The notes under the pieces are model-generated. The model had not been told where the DNA came from. It saw only the letters and a list, made by a program, of their open reading frames with translations, and searched no databases. Positions 36,260-45,135 of a stretch of DNA of 64,000 bases are shown one piece after another. The stretch is from assembly GCF_001189845.1 (NCBI RefSeq), contig NZ_LFLZ01000039.1:1-64000 (forward strand), read 5' to 3'. The position numbers were made by a program, and so were the translations under genes. Origin of the DNA: Bradyrhizobium tropiciagri (lineage in GTDB: Bacteria > Pseudomonadota > Alphaproteobacteria > Rhizobiales > Xanthobacteraceae). The first letter of the stretch is position 1. Each line of letters opens with the position of its first letter.

Positions 36260-38491
36260 ATGAAATTGAAGACGTTCGTTTCCGTTACGACGGCGATGTC
36301 GCTTGTCGCATCGCTGGCATGGACCGCAGCTCCGGCGCGCGCCGGACAGGACGGCGATAATGGCGATCGCGGCAGCGATTCTCGTGGTCACGATCAGGAT
36401 CAGGACCAAGACCATGACGGCAACCATCATGGCCGCAAGCCGCGCGTGGTGATGATCTCGCTCGACGGCGCAAAACCCGATTTCATCCAGAAATTCATCG
36501 AGGAAGGCGTGCTGCCGCGCGACGGCGGCCTCGCGCGGCTCAGCCAGCGCGGCGCGGTGGCGCTGCAGAACGTGACGGCGTCACCATCGCTCACCGCGGT
36601 CTCGCACATCGCGATCGCGACCGGCTCCACGGCGGTTCACAACGACATCCCCTCGAACACGTTCCAGCCGATCGTCGGGCCGATCTCCAGCAGCATCAGC
36701 GGCTTTGCGGCGCCGATCGGCGGATACAATGAGAGCCCGCTCGGGCCGTCGGCAAACCCGACGGCGCAGCCGCTGTGGGTGCAGCTGCGCCAGCAGGGCA
36801 AGAAGGTCGTCACCGCGACCTGGCCCGGCGGCGACGGCGCCGACATCTCGATCAACAAGACCGTGGTGCAGCCGGCCCAGCCGACCCGCGTCACCGACTT
36901 CACGGTGCCGTTCGGCGCGTTCGGCGGCATCGGCGCCCAGGGCTTCACGCTGTCGCGCAGCGACTTCACGGCCGATCCGGGCATCGTCGCGGCGCTGCAG
37001 GCCGCGGGCCATTTCTCGTTCAGCCCGGTGCTGGTGACCTCGGCGCCGATCGAGACGTTCTCGTGCTCCGCCGCGGCGACCGCGACCTGCACCAGCGCCT
37101 CGACGCTCGACGTCAAATATTCGATCCGCGTCGCCGCGATCGACACGACAAATGATCGCAAGGTGAACTACGACACGCTGGTGTTCTTCGACGAAAACCG
37201 CGGCATCACCGCAGGACCGTTCCACGCGCCGTCGACCGGGCCGGCCTACGTCAAGTTCGGCGGCGAGAACGCGCCGTTCTTCTTCGAGGGCAGCGGCGCG
37301 AAGGTCGGTGCCGCCTACTTCGCCTCGGCGCTGTCGCCGGACCTCTCGGTGGTGCGCTTCGCCCGCTACGGCGCCAACTACATCCCGCGCAACACGCCGG
37401 TGCTCGCCGATGTCGACGACATCAACAACAACATCGGCTTCTGGCGCCCGCAGGCCGATTTCCGCATTCCGGAGCGCTTGAGCCCCGGCTTCACCAACTT
37501 CCCCGACGTCGAGATCGAGACGATGTACGAGGACATGGTGAAGACCTTCGTGCGCTACCAGGCCAATATCGGCGAGCGCGCGATCAAGACCCATCCGGAT
37601 GCCGACCTCGTGATGGTCTATATCGAGCAGCCCGACGGCTCCGAGCACCAGTTCCTGCTCACCGATCCCCGTCAGGGCACCAACCCCGCAGACCCGAATT
37701 CGATCGGCGCCAACCAGGATTCCGCCAAGGTCAAGCGCTACGCCTCCTACATCCGCTTCGCCTACCAGACCGCCGACAAGGCGGTGAAGCAGATCGCCGA
37801 TGCAGCGGGCCATGACAGCAACGTCGTCGTGGTGTCGGATCACGGCTTCGCGCCGTTCCACACCTCGGTCAATCTCACCAACATCCTGCGCAACGCCGGC
37901 ATCGACACCAGCAAGGTCGGCGTCCGCACCTCGGGTCCTGCCGCCGACATCTATGTCAACCTGCAGAACCGCGAGCTCGGCGGCACCGTCGATCTCGCGA
38001 CCTATCGGGCCCTGGTGGCGCAGATCACCGATGCGGTGAAGAACGCGGTCGATCCGAACGCGCGCTTCAACTACTCGCTCAAAGATCAGCGCATCTTCAC
38101 CGTCGTCGAGACCCGGCCGCTGCAATGCGACGCCGGAACTGGACAGTGCATCAGCAAGACCGTCGGCCAGGACTATGGCGACGTGTTCGCGCTGATGGCC
38201 CCCGGCTATAATTTCGACGGCATCCAGAACCCCGGCGTCGCGCGCCAGGGCGACGCGCCGTTCACTTCGGCGACCACAGCGCTGTCGATGCCGAACTTCT
38301 ACGGCGCCCACGGTCACGATCCCGAGCTTCCGGTGATGAGCGCGACGTTCATCGCCGCGGGGCCGCAGATCCGGAGGGAAACCGTGGTGCGGCACATGCG
38401 CAACATCGACGTGGCACCGACCGTCATGCGGATCCTCGGCACCACCCCGCACAACGTCGACGGTGAGGTGCTGAACGAAGTCCTGCGCTAG
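36260..38491 (+). CDS. Exported alkaline phosphatase superfamily phosphodiesterase
   Basis: A 743-residue periplasmic protein with a signal peptide (MKLKTFVSVTTAMSLVASLA, cleavage after ARA), then an Asp/His-rich linker (HDQDQDQDHDGNHHG) and a nucleotide pyrophosphatase/phosphodiesterase-type catalytic domain. Metal and nucleophile sites are VVMISLDGAKPDF, the Thr/Ser region ASPSLTAVSHIAIATG, the VVVVSDHGFAPFH pair and the late His in YGAHGHDPELPVM. Substrates may be nucleotides or phosphodiesters. The 270 bases upstream show no gene. A strong hairpin follows. Confidence 0.88.
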   Translation: MKLKTFVSVTTAMSLVASLAWTAAPARAGQDGDNGDRGSDSRGHDQDQDQDHDGNHHGRKPRVVMISLDGAKPDFIQKFIEEGVLPRDGGLARLSQRGAVALQNVTASPSLTAVSHIAIATGSTAVHNDIPSNTFQPIVGPISSSISGFAAPIGGYNESPLGPSANPTAQPLWVQLRQQGKKVVTATWPGGDGADISINKTVVQPAQPTRVTDFTVPFGAFGGIGAQGFTLSRSDFTADPGIVAALQAAGHFSFSPVLVTSAPIETFSCSAAATATCTSASTLDVKYSIRVAAIDTTNDRKVNYDTLVFFDENRGITAGPFHAPSTGPAYVKFGGENAPFFFEGSGAKVGAAYFASALSPDLSVVRFARYGANYIPRNTPVLADVDDINNNIGFWRPQADFRIPERLSPGFTNFPDVEIETMYEDMVKTFVRYQANIGERAIKTHPDADLVMVYIEQPDGSEHQFLLTDPRQGTNPADPNSIGANQDSAKVKRYASYIRFAYQTADKAVKQIADAAGHDSNVVVVSDHGFAPFHTSVNLTNILRNAGIDTSKVGVRTSGPAADIYVNLQNRELGGTVDLATYRALVAQITDAVKNAVDPNARFNYSLKDQRIFTVVETRPLQCDAGTGQCISKTVGQDYGDVFALMAPGYNFDGIQNPGVARQGDAPFTSATTALSMPNFYGAHGHDPELPVMSATFIAAGPQIRRETVVRHMRNIDVAPTVMRILGTTPHNVDGEVLNEVLR

Positions 38492-38511
38492 GACCCTTTC
38501 GGCAATTCCGC

Positions 38512-38540
38512 GCGGTGGACGCCAAGCCGGCGTCCACCGC
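38512..38540. terminator. Bidirectional hairpin between phosphodiesterase and GST genes
   Basis: The arms GCGGTGGACGCC and GGCGTCCACCGC are perfect over 12 bp with an AAGCC loop. It lies in the 60-base gap between convergent genes. Confidence 0.75.
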
Positions 38541-38551
38541 CTGCCAATCAA

Positions 38552-39265
38552 TCACGCGCGCGGCGCGCCGAACCGCTCGATCACCTCGGCAAGCGGAAGG
38601 TGACCGGCGCAGGTACCCGTCCCCGGGCTGCTCTCACCGTTCTCCAGCGCGGTCGCGTAGATCACGGCCGGATCGGCCTCGAGGCGTGCGCGAAGTGCAG
38701 CCAGTTTCGGCCAGCGGTTGCGGTCGGCGACGGCGTGGAATTCGAGCCAGCGCGCGACACCGATCAGCAGGCCATCCGCCAATGTCGGACGGTCGCCGAG
38801 CAGGAACGGCGCATCGCCGATCAGCTCCTCGAGCCGGTCGTGCCGCTGCACGACATTGCCCTTCCCCCACTGCCGCAGCGCCGACTGCATCGCCGGGTCC
38901 GGCGATTGCATCTCCAGCGCCGCCCACAGCGGGCTGAACGCCGCGGTGAAGCCGGTGTTCACGAAGGCCATCAGCTGACGCATCCGGTCGGCCTCGGGCG
39001 ACAACGGGACGAAGCTGATCCGGCGCTCGGTATCGCGCGCCGCGAGCCAGCTTGCGATCGCCATGTTCTCGGTGAGCACCCTGCCCTGGTCCGTGACGAA
39101 GGCCGGCGTCTCGTGCCGCGGATTGATCCGCGCGTAGGAGGGATCGCGCATTTCGCCGAGCATATCGACGCGGCAAAGGCGGTAGGGCTTGCGCAGCCAT
39201 TCGAGAGCTGCAACGAGCCCCATGGAGCTTCCCAGCGGGAAGCCATAGATGAGGATAGGTTCCAT
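38552..39265 (-). CDS. Glutathione S-transferase family protein
   Basis: This 237-residue protein has the N-terminal thioredoxin-like domain (MEPILIYGFPLGSSMGLVAA; cis-Pro in RHETPAFVT; glutathione contact VLTENMAIASWL) and an all-helical C-terminal domain (DAPFLLGDRPTLADGLLIG carries the conserved N-capping Asp). It is divergent from an HxlR regulator 107 bases away, a common pairing for electrophile-responsive control. The substrate is unknown. Confidence 0.9.
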   Translation of the reverse strand: MEPILIYGFPLGSSMGLVAALEWLRKPYRLCRVDMLGEMRDPSYARINPRHETPAFVTDQGRVLTENMAIASWLAARDTERRISFVPLSPEADRMRQLMAFVNTGFTAAFSPLWAALEMQSPDPAMQSALRQWGKGNVVQRHDRLEELIGDAPFLLGDRPTLADGLLIGVARWLEFHAVADRNRWPKLAALRARLEADPAVIYATALENGESSPGTGTCAGHLPLAEVIERFGAPRA

Positions 39266-39372
39266 GATGTGGTCTCCGGTGATGTCTGACGATCACGCTG
39301 CGCAGCGGAGCCGGACCCTATTCGCCACATCCGTGAAGTAAATTACGCACCTTTTTGTAACCACGAGCCGCC

Positions 39373-39747
39373 ATGAAATCTCTCGTCTCCCGTTGCCCGA
39401 TCGAGGAAGTGATGCAGATTCTGAGCGGCCGCTGGCCGACGCTGCTGATCTACTACCTGAAGCAGGGCACCAAGCGCTTCAGCGACCTGCGCCGCGACAA
39501 CCCGACCATCTCGCACAAGATGCTGACCCTGGAGCTTCGCAAGCTGGAAGACGCCGGCATCGTCGAGCGCACCGAGTTCGAAGGCTATCCGCTGCGCGTC
39601 GAATACCAGCTGACGCCGGCCGGCCACCGGCTCGTGCCGCTGATCGATGCACTCGGCGACTGGTGGGAAACGACGTCGGATACGAGCGCACATCCCGGCT
39701 CCACGGATGCCGAAGCGGCCGTGTCGAATACCGCCTCGCGGGATTAG
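39373..39747 (+). CDS. HxlR family transcriptional regulator
   Basis: A 124-residue winged-helix protein with the HxlR pattern: CPIEEVMQILSGRWPTLLIYYL, RFSDLRRDNPTISHKMLTLELRKLED and the wing GYPLRVEYQLTPAGHRLVPLI. A cysteine near residue 8 may sense redox or electrophiles, as in YodB/HypR relatives (inference). It faces the GST gene and precedes the EamA transporter by 117 bases, so either may be its target. Confidence 0.92.
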   Translation: MKSLVSRCPIEEVMQILSGRWPTLLIYYLKQGTKRFSDLRRDNPTISHKMLTLELRKLEDAGIVERTEFEGYPLRVEYQLTPAGHRLVPLIDALGDWWETTSDTSAHPGSTDAEAAVSNTASRD

Positions 39748-39863
39748 ACGAGACGAAGCACCGTAAACTTGCTCTGGCCTCGGGTAAGCTCCCGAAGTAT
39801 CAGTTTCCATGCGCGTCAAATGCGCGGGGAGCCAATCAAGGTGCCGAAGAGCACAACGAGAGC

Positions 39864-40847
39864 ATGATCCAGAACGTGCTCAAACAAGGAGCCAAGACGG
39901 GCGATGTGCCGGCTCCCGCGATCACGCCCACTCCATCGGCGCCGGGCGCGCGCGGGTGGCGCGACTATGCGCTGCTGCTGGCGCTGGCCTGCTGCTGGAG
40001 CTCGACCTACCCGCTGACCAAGATCGGGCTCGGCTCGATCCCGCCGGTCACCTTCATCTCGGCGCGCTCGCTGGTCGCCGCAGCTTTCCTGCTCGTGGTG
40101 CTGCGGATCCGCGGCATCCGCATCCCGACCGACATCAAGGCCTGGAAGCTGTTCGCCTTCCAGCAGACCATCAACTCGACCATCCCGTTTTTGGTGATCA
40201 CCTGGGCGCAGCTCTACGTGCCGGCGTCCAACACCGTGGTGCTGGCCTCGACGACGCCGATCTTCGCCTTCCTCATCACCTGGGCGATCACGCGGCACGA
40301 GCCGGCCTCGCTGCTCAAGCTGGTCGGCGCGATCCTTGGCCTCGCCGGCACGGTCGCGATCATCGGCCTCGACGCGCTCTCGGGTTTCGGCAGGGAGATC
40401 TTCGCCGAGATCGCGATCCTGCTCGCCACCGTCTCGTTCGCCTGCGCCACGATCTTCGGGCTGCGCCTGTCGGACTACGATCCGATGGTGGTCGCGGCCG
40501 GCTCGCTGCTGTTCGGCGGCACCGTGCTGTTGCCGGTCGCGCTGATCGTCGACCATCCCTGGACGCTGCACCCGACGCCGCAGGCGCTGGTCGCGACTGT
40601 CGTGATGGGCATCTTCTCCAGCGCGTTCGGCTTGATGCTGTTCTACATGTGCCTGACGCGGCTCGGCACCCTCACGACAAATGCGCAAGGCTATCTGCGG
40701 ATCCCGATCGGCGTCGCCCTGTCGGTCATCCTGCTCGGAGAATCCGTGCCGTCGAACCTGGCACTGGGGCTCGTGCTGGTCATGCTCGGCGTCGCCGCGA
40801 TGACGGTGCCGGCCGAAGCGGTCAAGCGCTGGCTGCGACGGCTGTAG
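39864..40847 (+). CDS. EamA/DMT superfamily transporter
   Basis: A 327-residue inner-membrane protein with ten helices in two EamA repeats. It begins DYALLLALACCWSSTYPLTKIG after a Pro-rich head of about 30 residues; the first repeat ends with VPASNTVVLASTTPIFAFLI and the second with GYLRIPIGVALSVILLGESV. Relatives export metabolites or amino acids. The ATG at 39864 starts just before the head. Possibly controlled with or by the preceding HxlR gene. Confidence 0.9.
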   Translation: MIQNVLKQGAKTGDVPAPAITPTPSAPGARGWRDYALLLALACCWSSTYPLTKIGLGSIPPVTFISARSLVAAAFLLVVLRIRGIRIPTDIKAWKLFAFQQTINSTIPFLVITWAQLYVPASNTVVLASTTPIFAFLITWAITRHEPASLLKLVGAILGLAGTVAIIGLDALSGFGREIFAEIAILLATVSFACATIFGLRLSDYDPMVVAAGSLLFGGTVLLPVALIVDHPWTLHPTPQALVATVVMGIFSSAFGLMLFYMCLTRLGTLTTNAQGYLRIPIGVALSVILLGESVPSNLALGLVLVMLGVAAMTVPAEAVKRWLRRL

Positions 40848-40899
40848 CCGATTTCATGGCTACAACCGAAAGCTGCATTTATACACACAGCTCCATCGA

Positions 40900-40984
40900 C
40901 GTCATTGCGAGCGAAGCGAAGCAATCCATGCTTCAGCTCGCCGAGAAATGGATTGCTTCGTCGCAATCGCCCCTCGCAATGACG
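40900..40984. repeat. Extragenic palindrome, CGTCATTGCGAG type
   Basis: The outer arms CGTCATTGCGAG and CTCGCAATGACG and inner arms GAAGCAATCCAT and ATGGATTGCTTC are both perfect, making a long two-step stem. It lies between the convergent EamA and TPR genes. This repeat type is abundant in Bradyrhizobium and Rhodopseudomonas chromosomes. Confidence 0.88.
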
Positions 40985-41004
40985 GCGCGGAAGCATTTGC
41001 AGCC

Positions 41005-41775
41005 CTAGGTCGACAATTGTTTCTCGGCGATCGAGAGCCACTCGGCCTGCGCGTCGCGCAGATATTTCGGCGCGCGGCGCATCTGGATCAACAGCTCGTT
41101 GAACACCATCCGCGCCTCGGCGGTGCGGCCGACCAGCTGCAACAGCAGGCCATAGCGGACCCGCGCCTCCGCGCCGGGAAAATATTGCGACACCGCCTGA
41201 TATTCCTCCAGCGCCTCGTCGAGCCGGCCGAGTTCGGCGAGCGAGCGGGCATAAAGCAGATGGCCCTCGGCGGACTCGAAATCCGGCCAGTGTGCGCGCA
41301 ACGCATCGAGCGTCGCCAGCGCCTCGGCCGGCTGCTTGCGGGCGAACTGGGCCTGCGCCTTGGCTAGCGCGTACGCAGGATCGTCGCCCTGCGGCAGCCG
41401 CAGCACGTGGTCGTAGTGGCTCTCCGCCTCCTCGAAGCGGCCGACGGTGTGACACTCCGCGGCCAGTGCCGCGCGGTTGGCGATCGTGTCCGACGTCGCG
41501 AGCCGGTCGGACAACTCGCGGTACCGCTTCTCCGGATCGAGCCGGTTGGCGACGCGCTTGCGCGCCTGCGCGGCACCCGGTCCGCCCCACCATTCCGGGA
41601 TCAGCTCGACGACGATGTAGGCGAGCGCGCCGATCAGCGGCACCATCAGGATGATGAAGGCCCAGGGCTGCAAGCGCCCGGTGCGCGAGGCGTGGTAGAT
41701 CAGCGTGATGTCGAGCAGCAATACGACCAATGCAACAGGCATCAGGAATCCCAGCGAGCCGGACAGATCATCCAA
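41005..41775 (-). CDS. Membrane-anchored TPR protein
   Basis: A 256-residue protein with two N-terminal helices (LMPVALVVLLLDITLIYHA and PWAFIILMVPLIGALAYIVVEL) like the PLDc_N membrane module, then four or five TPR-like helical hairpins (HTVGRFEEAESHYDHVLRL, ARKQPAEALATLDALRAHW, LAELGRLDEALEEYQAV, VGRTAEARMVFNELL). The soluble part should face the cytoplasm. It probably scaffolds protein interactions; partners are unknown. Confidence 0.85.
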   Translation of the reverse strand: MDDLSGSLGFLMPVALVVLLLDITLIYHASRTGRLQPWAFIILMVPLIGALAYIVVELIPEWWGGPGAAQARKRVANRLDPEKRYRELSDRLATSDTIANRAALAAECHTVGRFEEAESHYDHVLRLPQGDDPAYALAKAQAQFARKQPAEALATLDALRAHWPDFESAEGHLLYARSLAELGRLDEALEEYQAVSQYFPGAEARVRYGLLLQLVGRTAEARMVFNELLIQMRRAPKYLRDAQAEWLSIAEKQLST

Positions 41776-41914
41776 ATCGCCTCCGTCATAACGTGCCCGG
41801 CACGCTGCGACAATCCCCGGTTGCCATGCCGGCCGTGCTAGCGTGAAGAGATTGTGAAACGGAGGTGACTATCCCTGGATTGGTCGCGGACGGGACGGTC
41901 CAGGTTCATGGTTC

Positions 41915-42511
41915 CTATTGCGCTTCACAGCGGGCCTTGCGCTCCTCCTCGGCGCGTTTCGCGCGCACCGATCTCTCCTGCATTTCCTCCTTTGAAAGCA
42001 CCTCCTCGATCACCTTCGTCTCTTGTGCGGGTCCATCGTAGGCATCAGCGAATCCGGCGAGCGGTACGATCAGGCTGATCGGCGAATTGGCCTTGTCGAT
42101 TACTTGCAGGGCAAGCGTATGCCCTTGCTTGAGCTGATCCACCAGTTCCGGCCCCGCGTCGTAGTCTGCGATGCAACCGCTGGCAAAGCAGCTCGTGTAA
42201 GGCCGCTCAATCGCCTGCCCCTGATCGAGGATGATCCGAACGCCGCGTTCGACCTTCACCCGGGTCGGCAGGGTGACGCGCAATGTCTTCCTGGTATCTC
42301 CGGTGCGGGCGATGAGCGTGGCTGATACGACCGGTCCGCAGTCGATATTCTCAATCTTCAATCGACCGTCTCGCCCGACAAAGCAGGCATCGCCCAGGCA
42401 GAACTTCGCCCAGGGCAAGTAGGTCAAGCCAGCCTGTTCGCCGGCCGCGGCACCGGCAACGAGCCAGGCGAGCGCCATGCCGGCGCAGCATCGCAAGACC
42501 GTACGGCGCAT
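41915..42511 (-). CDS. Invasion-associated locus B (IalB) family protein
   Basis: This 198-residue exported protein has a signal peptide (MRRTVLRCCAGMALAWLVAG, cleavage near AAAGEQ) and the IalB-type domain with paired cysteines (KFCLGDACFVGR, NIDCGP, SCFASGCIADYDAGPELVDQL) and RTLRV-like strands (KTLRVTLPTRVKVERGVRI). A charged coil (KEEMQERSVRAKRAEEERKA) ends it. IalB proteins are common in free-living Rhizobiales, where the role is not known to be invasion. The ATG at 42511 starts the signal peptide. Confidence 0.87.
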   Translation of the reverse strand: MRRTVLRCCAGMALAWLVAGAAAGEQAGLTYLPWAKFCLGDACFVGRDGRLKIENIDCGPVVSATLIARTGDTRKTLRVTLPTRVKVERGVRIILDQGQAIERPYTSCFASGCIADYDAGPELVDQLKQGHTLALQVIDKANSPISLIVPLAGFADAYDGPAQETKVIEEVLSKEEMQERSVRAKRAEEERKARCEAQ

Positions 42512-42590
42512 GACCGCATCCCCGATCAGACCTGAACGCAGGATTGCCGCGGACTTTGTCCGCAATAGGGAGTTGCAGGCCGGGAAAGCG

Positions 42591-43568
42591 TTACTTCTTG
42601 TCGTCCGCGAGCAGCGTGCGGTATTTCGCGACATCGCGGGTCACGAGTTGCTGCAGCGCCTCGGGTGTGAGCTCATTGTCGTCGGGGGCGACCGTCGACA
42701 AATCGACGAAGCGTTTCTTCACCGCTTCGCTTGCGACCGCGGTGCGCGCCGCGGTGTTGAGCTTGGCGATGATCTCGGGCGGCGTGCCCTTCGGCGCGAA
42801 CAGGCCGTTCCAGCCCTGCGCCTCGAACTCAGGCAGTCCGGCCTCTGCCGAGGTCGGCAGCTCCGGCAGCGAGGTGAGCCGCACGGTCGAGCCGACCACG
42901 ACCGCCTTCACCAGTCTGTCGTCGATCGCCTGCGAAACCGAGGCCGCGGCGTCACAGACGCCGTCGATCTGGCTGCCGATCGCATCCGTCAGCGCCAGCG
43001 CCGCGCCGCGATAGCCGACCAGCTGCACATCGATCCCGGCGGCATGCACGAAGCTCTTGCAGATCAGGTAATTCGACGAGCCGACGCCGGCATGGCCGAG
43101 ATTGACCTTGCCCGGATTCTTCTTCGCGTAGTCGATGAAGTCCTTGAGATCCCTGGCCGGGAAATCCTTGCGCAGCGCGACGATGCCGAAGGTCTTCGCC
43201 ACGACGGCGATCGGCGCGAAGGAGCCGGGCGTGAACGACAGTTTTGGATAGATCGTGTAGGTCGCGGCATTGGTGCCGGCGTTGCCGATCGCAATCGTGT
43301 AGCCGTCCGGTTCGGCGCGCGCCGCGCGGGTCAGTGCGGTCGAGCCGCCGGCGCCGCCGACATTCTCGATGATGATGCTCTGGCCGAGCGCCGCGCTCAT
43401 CTGGTCGGCGACCGCGCGGGCGATCACGTCGGAGGTGCCGCCGGCCGTGAACGGCACGATCATCGTGATCGGGCGCTTCGGGAAGTCCTGCTTTGGGAGA
43501 TCCTGGGCGTTGGCTGCTGACGCGAAAACGAGTGCCGCGGCCGCGGCAAGGCACCACCGCCCCAGCAT
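42591..43568 (-). CDS. Tripartite tricarboxylate transporter substrate-binding protein (TctC/Bug)
   Basis: A 325-residue periplasmic binding protein: signal peptide MLGRWCLAAAAALVFASAAN, then FPKRPITMIVPFTAGGTSDV, VGGAGGSTALTRAARAEPDGYT and GWNGLFAPKGTPPEII, all hallmark Bug-family blocks. No TctA or TctB membrane subunit is nearby, as is typical for the expanded Bug family; it would need a distant transporter. It lies 5 bases downstream of purQ, so it may be read from the purine transcript. Confidence 0.92.
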   Translation of the reverse strand: MLGRWCLAAAAALVFASAANAQDLPKQDFPKRPITMIVPFTAGGTSDVIARAVADQMSAALGQSIIIENVGGAGGSTALTRAARAEPDGYTIAIGNAGTNAATYTIYPKLSFTPGSFAPIAVVAKTFGIVALRKDFPARDLKDFIDYAKKNPGKVNLGHAGVGSSNYLICKSFVHAAGIDVQLVGYRGAALALTDAIGSQIDGVCDAAASVSQAIDDRLVKAVVVGSTVRLTSLPELPTSAEAGLPEFEAQGWNGLFAPKGTPPEIIAKLNTAARTAVASEAVKKRFVDLSTVAPDDNELTPEALQQLVTRDVAKYRTLLADDKK

Positions 43569-43573
43569 TTCCG

Positions 43574-44275
43574 TTACGCCGCCTTCTCGAACTGCTGGAC
43601 CAGCCCGGCGAACAGGCCGCGGCCATCGGTGCAGCCCATGATCTCTTCGACGTGGTTTTCCGGATGCGGCATCATGCCGAGCACATTGCCGCGCTCGTTG
43701 ACGATACCGGCGATCGAATGCGCCGCGCCGTTGAAATTGGAGGCCTCATCGACCACGCCCTCAGGCGAGCAGTACCGATAGAGCACCCGCCCGTCGCCCT
43801 CGAGCCGCTTCAGCGTCTCCTCGTCCGCCTCGTAATTGCCTTCGCCATGCGCCACCGGCACGCGGATCACCTGGCCGGCATTGTAGCCGCGGGTGAACGG
43901 GGTGTCGGAGCGCTCGACCTTCATGTGCACGTCACGGCAGACGAATTTCAGCGCGGCATTGCGCATCAAGACACCGGGCAACAGGCCGGACTCGCAGAGT
44001 ATCTGGAAACCGTTGCAGACGCCGAGCACGAGCCCGCCTTTGGCGGCGAAGTCGCGCACCGCGTCCATCACCGGCGCGCGCGCCGCGATCGCGCCGCAGC
44101 GCAGATAGTCGCCATAGGAGAAGCCGCCGGGCACCACCACGAGGTCGGTACCTTTTGGCAGCGCGGTCTCGGCGTGCCAGACCATCGCGGTCTCGTTGCC
44201 GGATGCGAGTTTCAGCGCGCGCGCCATGTCGCGCTCGCGATTGATGCCGGGGAAGACGAGGACGGCTGATTTCAT
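43574..44275 (-). CDS. purQ: Phosphoribosylformylglycinamidine synthase subunit PurQ
   Basis: A 233-residue class I glutamine amidotransferase supplying ammonia to PurL. The nucleophile elbow is LVLGVCNGFQILCESGLLPG, the triad His and Glu lie in GMMPHPENHVEEI, and the N-terminus is MKSAVLVFPGINRERD. It is 4 bases downstream of a hypothetical periplasmic protein gene and downstream of purS and purC. Confidence 0.96.
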   Translation of the reverse strand: MKSAVLVFPGINRERDMARALKLASGNETAMVWHAETALPKGTDLVVVPGGFSYGDYLRCGAIAARAPVMDAVRDFAAKGGLVLGVCNGFQILCESGLLPGVLMRNAALKFVCRDVHMKVERSDTPFTRGYNAGQVIRVPVAHGEGNYEADEETLKRLEGDGRVLYRYCSPEGVVDEASNFNGAAHSIAGIVNERGNVLGMMPHPENHVEEIMGCTDGRGLFAGLVQQFEKAA

Positions 44276-44279
44276 CGGA

Positions 44280-44864
44280 TCACCTGGTTTTGGGCGCCAG
44301 CACAAGCTTAACTGCGGCGGCAAATTTTGCGTAATTGTCGTTGCTGGCCTTCTCGTCGCTCGCCGAACTGATCAGGCTGGCCGAGCCTTGCGCGCCAAAC
44401 ATCAAGCCATTGACCTGATACTCGCTCGCGCCGGCGGGCGTCACCGTCAGGCGCCGTGCCTTGTACATGCGCGGCACCGCGGTGCCCTTGTCGCCGTCGA
44501 CGCCGAGAAGCGTGATGCGCTGTCCGGGTGTGCGCTGCTCCAGCGCCTTGATGACCTGGTTCTGGCTGTCGCGGAACTGGTCGAGCGTCATCTGATTTCC
44601 GCCGGTGTAAAACCGGTAGCTCACCTTCGAACCCGCACCGCATTGCGGCTGCTCGCAACGGAACAGGTGCGTGTCAGCGCGGCGCTCGTAATGCCAGCCG
44701 CTGATCGCAAACGGCGGCCGCTGCGTGGTCGCGGACGGTGCCGGTGCCGGCGCCGGCGACTGAGCCGCAGCGCCACCGATGCCGGCGACCGTGAGCAAAC
44801 CGGCCAACAATGATCGGGCGATCGTCCGGTCGCTGCGGGAACAGGCGAGAGCGGCTGTTGTCAT
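44280..44864 (-). CDS. Hypothetical exported protein within the pur cluster
   Basis: A 194-residue protein with a signal-like N-terminus (IARSLLAGLLTVAGIGGAAAQ), a Pro/Ala-rich linker, two cysteines close together (HLFRCEQPQCGAGSKVSYRF) and a mixed alpha/beta body ending KLVLAPKTR. I do not recognise the family. It sits between purS (13 bases) and purQ (4 bases) and so is probably co-transcribed with purine genes, though an exported protein has no obvious purine role. Confidence 0.72.
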   Translation of the reverse strand: MTTAALACSRSDRTIARSLLAGLLTVAGIGGAAAQSPAPAPAPSATTQRPPFAISGWHYERRADTHLFRCEQPQCGAGSKVSYRFYTGGNQMTLDQFRDSQNQVIKALEQRTPGQRITLLGVDGDKGTAVPRMYKARRLTVTPAGASEYQVNGLMFGAQGSASLISSASDEKASNDNYAKFAAAVKLVLAPKTR

Positions 44865-44877
44865 CTGGCGCGCCCGG

Positions 44878-45120
44878 CTAGCTCAGAACCTCGACCCGGT
44901 AGTTCTCGATCACGGTGTTCGCCAGCAACTTGTCGGCGGCGGCCTTCAGCGCGGCCTCCGCCTTGGCCTTGTCGGTCGCGGCGAGCTCGATGTCGAACAC
45001 CTTGCCCTGCCGAACGCTGGCGATGCCGTCGACGCCGAGCGACTTCAGCGCGCCCTCGATCGCCTTGCCCTGCGGATCGAGGATGCCCGACTTCAACGTA
45101 ACAGTGACGCGTGCCTTCAC
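44878..45120 (-). CDS. purS: Phosphoribosylformylglycinamidine synthase subunit PurS
   Basis: An 80-residue small subunit bridging PurL and PurQ. It starts MKARVTVTLKSGILDPQGKA, with GALKSLGVDGIASVRQGKVF and the closing NTVIENYRVEVLS, all diagnostic. It lies 15 bases after purC in the same operon. Confidence 0.95.
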   Translation of the reverse strand: MKARVTVTLKSGILDPQGKAIEGALKSLGVDGIASVRQGKVFDIELAATDKAKAEAALKAAADKLLANTVIENYRVEVLS

Positions 45121-45135
45121 GATTGCCCCTTAACC

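Noticed and set aside
36581..38551. A 656-codon open frame on the minus strand opposite the phosphodiesterase gene
   Set aside because: It is a shadow of the real plus-strand gene; composition is Arg/Val/Asp-rich with no recognisable domain.
40900..40984. Inverted repeat as a transposon end
   Set aside because: There is no transposase, no target duplication, and the sequence matches a common extragenic palindrome type.
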